Of a DNA stretch of 22,834 nt, positions 21,576-22,834 are shown piece after piece; position 1 is the stretch's first letter, and each line of letters begins with the position of its first letter. Origin of the DNA: Enterenecus faecium (lineage in GTDB: Bacteria > Bacillota > Clostridia > Oscillospirales > Oscillospiraceae); NCBI GenBank assembly GCA_018713215.1, contig DVFO01000044.1, positions 1 to 22,834 on the forward strand. Direction: 5' to 3'. The translations under genes and the position numbers were made by a program. Below the pieces are notes generated by a model, which worked only from the letters and a program-made list of their open reading frames with translations, had not been told where the DNA came from and did no database searches.

Positions 21576-22225
21576 AGGTTTCCATTTTGATTTCCACCGG
21601 GGGCGGGGACGCCTCCAACTATCTGGAGGCGGTGGAGCGGGCCGGGGGCCAGGGCAGCGCCGTATACCTGCCCCAGCCGGACCTGCGCTATGATGGCCTC
21701 ATTCTGGCCGGGGGCGGCGATATGCACCCGGCCTGTTTCCACTCGTTGAACCGGGGGTCCCGGGACATGGACTTGCCCCGGGACCGCCGGGAGCTGGCTC
21801 TGCTGGACGCCTTCACCGCCGCCCGCCGCCCGGTGTTGGGCATCTGCCGGGGCCACCAGGTGGTCAACGTGTGGGCGGGGGGCAACCTGGTACAAAACCT
21901 GGACAAGACCCTGGCCCCCTTCCACCAGCAGCCCCAGGGGGACTGCCTCCACCCGGTGCGCACCCGGAAGGGCTCCCGTATGGACGCCTGGTATGGGGCG
22001 GTGGGGACCGTCAACTCCAACCACCACCAGGGCCTGGGCAAGCTGGGCCGGGGACTGGTGGCCACCGCCTGGTCTGAGGGGGAGGTGGTGGAGGCCATGG
22101 AGCACCGCACCCTGCCCCTGTGGACGGTGCAATTCCACCCCGAGCGGATGGGGCAGGAGGGAGCGGTGATTTTTTCCCAATTTGTCCAGCTGTGCCGACG
22201 CTTGAGGGGAGACGGGGAAGTGTGA
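21572..22225 (+). CDS. Class I glutamine amidotransferase-like (peptidase C26 type) hydrolase
   Basis: This 217-residue protein is a glutamine amidotransferase fold of the gamma-glutamyl-GABA hydrolase (PuuD-like) group. GICRGHQ carries the nucleophile Cys92, and QFHPE gives His189 and Glu191 to complete the triad. GLILAGGGDMHPACF (42-56) and VNSNHHQG (147-154) are typical of this group. It should cleave a gamma-glutamyl amide or isopeptide; substrate unknown. At 217 residues it is slightly shorter than PuuD. The start overlaps the flippase stop (ATGA) with AAGGAGGGGG just upstream, so the two are translationally coupled, which suggests a linked role in envelope or peptidoglycan precursor handling. 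Confidence 0.85.
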   Translation: MKVSILISTGGGDASNYLEAVERAGGQGSAVYLPQPDLRYDGLILAGGGDMHPACFHSLNRGSRDMDLPRDRRELALLDAFTAARRPVLGICRGHQVVNVWAGGNLVQNLDKTLAPFHQQPQGDCLHPVRTRKGSRMDAWYGAVGTVNSNHHQGLGKLGRGLVATAWSEGEVVEAMEHRTLPLWTVQFHPERMGQEGAVIFSQFVQLCRRLRGDGEV

Positions 22226-22231
22226 TATACT
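22202..22231 (+). promoter_or_regulatory. Promoter of mutY
   Basis: TTGAGG (22202-22207) and TATACT (22226-22231) are 18 bases apart with the TGA extension before the -10. The promoter lies at the end of the upstream gene. Confidence 0.6.
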
Positions 22232-22262
22232 AAGGGGGATTTTTTGACCTGGAGGTAACCCC

Positions 22263-22834
22263 ATGCTGCCCATCGAACAACTGCCCATCCCCCTTCTGGA
22301 GTGGTACCGAGACAACGCCCGCACCCTGCCCTGGAGAGAGGACCCCACCCCGTACCACGTGTGGGTGTCGGAAATTATGCTCCAGCAGACCCGTGTGGCG
22401 GCGGTGCTGGACTACTACGCCCGGTTTATGGCGGAGCTGCCCGACGTGGCCGCCCTGGCCCAGGTGCCGGAGGGGCGGCTCATGAAGCTGTGGCAGGGGC
22501 TGGGCTATTACAGCCGGGCCCGCAACCTCCAGACCGCCGCCCGGCAGATCATGGAGGAATATGGCGGCGTCTTCCCCTCCCAGTATGACCAGGTACGCGC
22601 GCTGAAAGGTGTAGGGGACTACACCGCCGGGGCCATCTGCTCCATCGCCTTCCAACAGCCCGTCCCGGCGGTGGACGGAAACGTCCTCCGGGTGGTCACC
22701 CGCATCAACGGAGACCAGCGGGACATCACCGCCCAGGCCACCAAGCGGGCCATTGCCGCCCAGCTGAGTCCCATCATCCCCCTCCACGCCCCGGACAAGT
22801 TCACCCAGGCCATGATGGAGCTGGGGGCCACGGT
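22263..22834 (+). CDS. mutY: Adenine DNA glycosylase MutY, 5' part
   Basis: The first 190 codons are present and the gene runs off the window. MutY removes adenine mispaired with 8-oxoguanine or guanine in base-excision repair. Visible landmarks are LPWRED (22-27), the catalytic Glu37 in SEIMLQQTRV, the helix-hairpin-helix LKGVGDYTAGAI (114-125) with Tyr120, and the catalytic Asp138 in PAVDGNVLRV. The iron-sulfur cysteines and the C-terminal oxoG-recognition domain should lie beyond the window. GGAGGT is 6 bases before the ATG. It has its own promoter. Confidence 0.93.
   Translation, partial: MLPIEQLPIPLLEWYRDNARTLPWREDPTPYHVWVSEIMLQQTRVAAVLDYYARFMAELPDVAALAQVPEGRLMKLWQGLGYYSRARNLQTAARQIMEEYGGVFPSQYDQVRALKGVGDYTAGAICSIAFQQPVPAVDGNVLRVVTRINGDQRDITAQATKRAIAAQLSPIIPLHAPDKFTQAMMELGAT

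Noticed and set aside
1..22834. CRISPR array, prophage, insertion sequence or integron
   Set aside because: I saw no regularly spaced repeats, transposase, integrase or phage structural genes on either strand.

Overview
The window looks like chromosomal DNA from a spore-forming, GC-rich gut Clostridia of the Oscillospiraceae type (Flavonifractor, Lawsonibacter or Intestinimonas-like). This placement is inferred from strong GGAGG-type ribosome sites, SpoVAC and a SpoVB-like flippase, a very large wall-anchored GH84 glycosidase and a TetM-like/Rae1 fusion; no database search was possible.

Layout. (1) 1-3611: a WYL regulator overlapping the start of a TfoX-like gene (both minus), a GNAT acetyltransferase followed by an AT-rich membrane-anchored alpha/beta hydrolase, then a leftover second copy of the GNAT 3' end, a divergent small-protein/XRE-regulator pair and tRNA-Pro(UGG). 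(2) 3634-7898: trmB fused to a second GNAT domain, a hairpin-rich tail-to-tail gap, a HlyIII/PAQR membrane protein, hemW and an orphan spoVAC. (3) 8092-14300: a GH84 hexosaminidase of 1983 residues with several F5/8C-like and FIVAR-like domains and a VPPTG sorting signal. Its leader carries a BglG/LicT-type ribonucleic antiterminator (RAT). (4) 14338-17633: a PD-(D/E)XK-like protein and a ribosomal-protection-type GTPase fused to a Rae1/YacP NYN endoribonuclease. (5) 17636-22834: a DUF815 AAA+ ATPase and a NUDIX ADP-ribose pyrophosphatase fired from back-to-back promoters that share one -35 hexamer, a second hairpin array, a small membrane protein, a SpoVB/MurJ-like flippase overlapping a class I glutamine amidotransferase, and the 5' part of mutY.

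How the genes work together. Most units are separate housekeeping genes with their own promoters and terminators. The clearest functional stories are: (a) the GTPase-Rae1 fusion, where a factor built to enter the ribosomal A site carries an mRNA endonuclease; (b) PTS-style antitermination control predicted for an extracellular glycan-degrading enzyme whose regulator is not in the window; (c) RNA-level signals elsewhere, namely a hairpin that hides the ribosome site of the flippase and multi-hairpin arrays in two convergent gaps.
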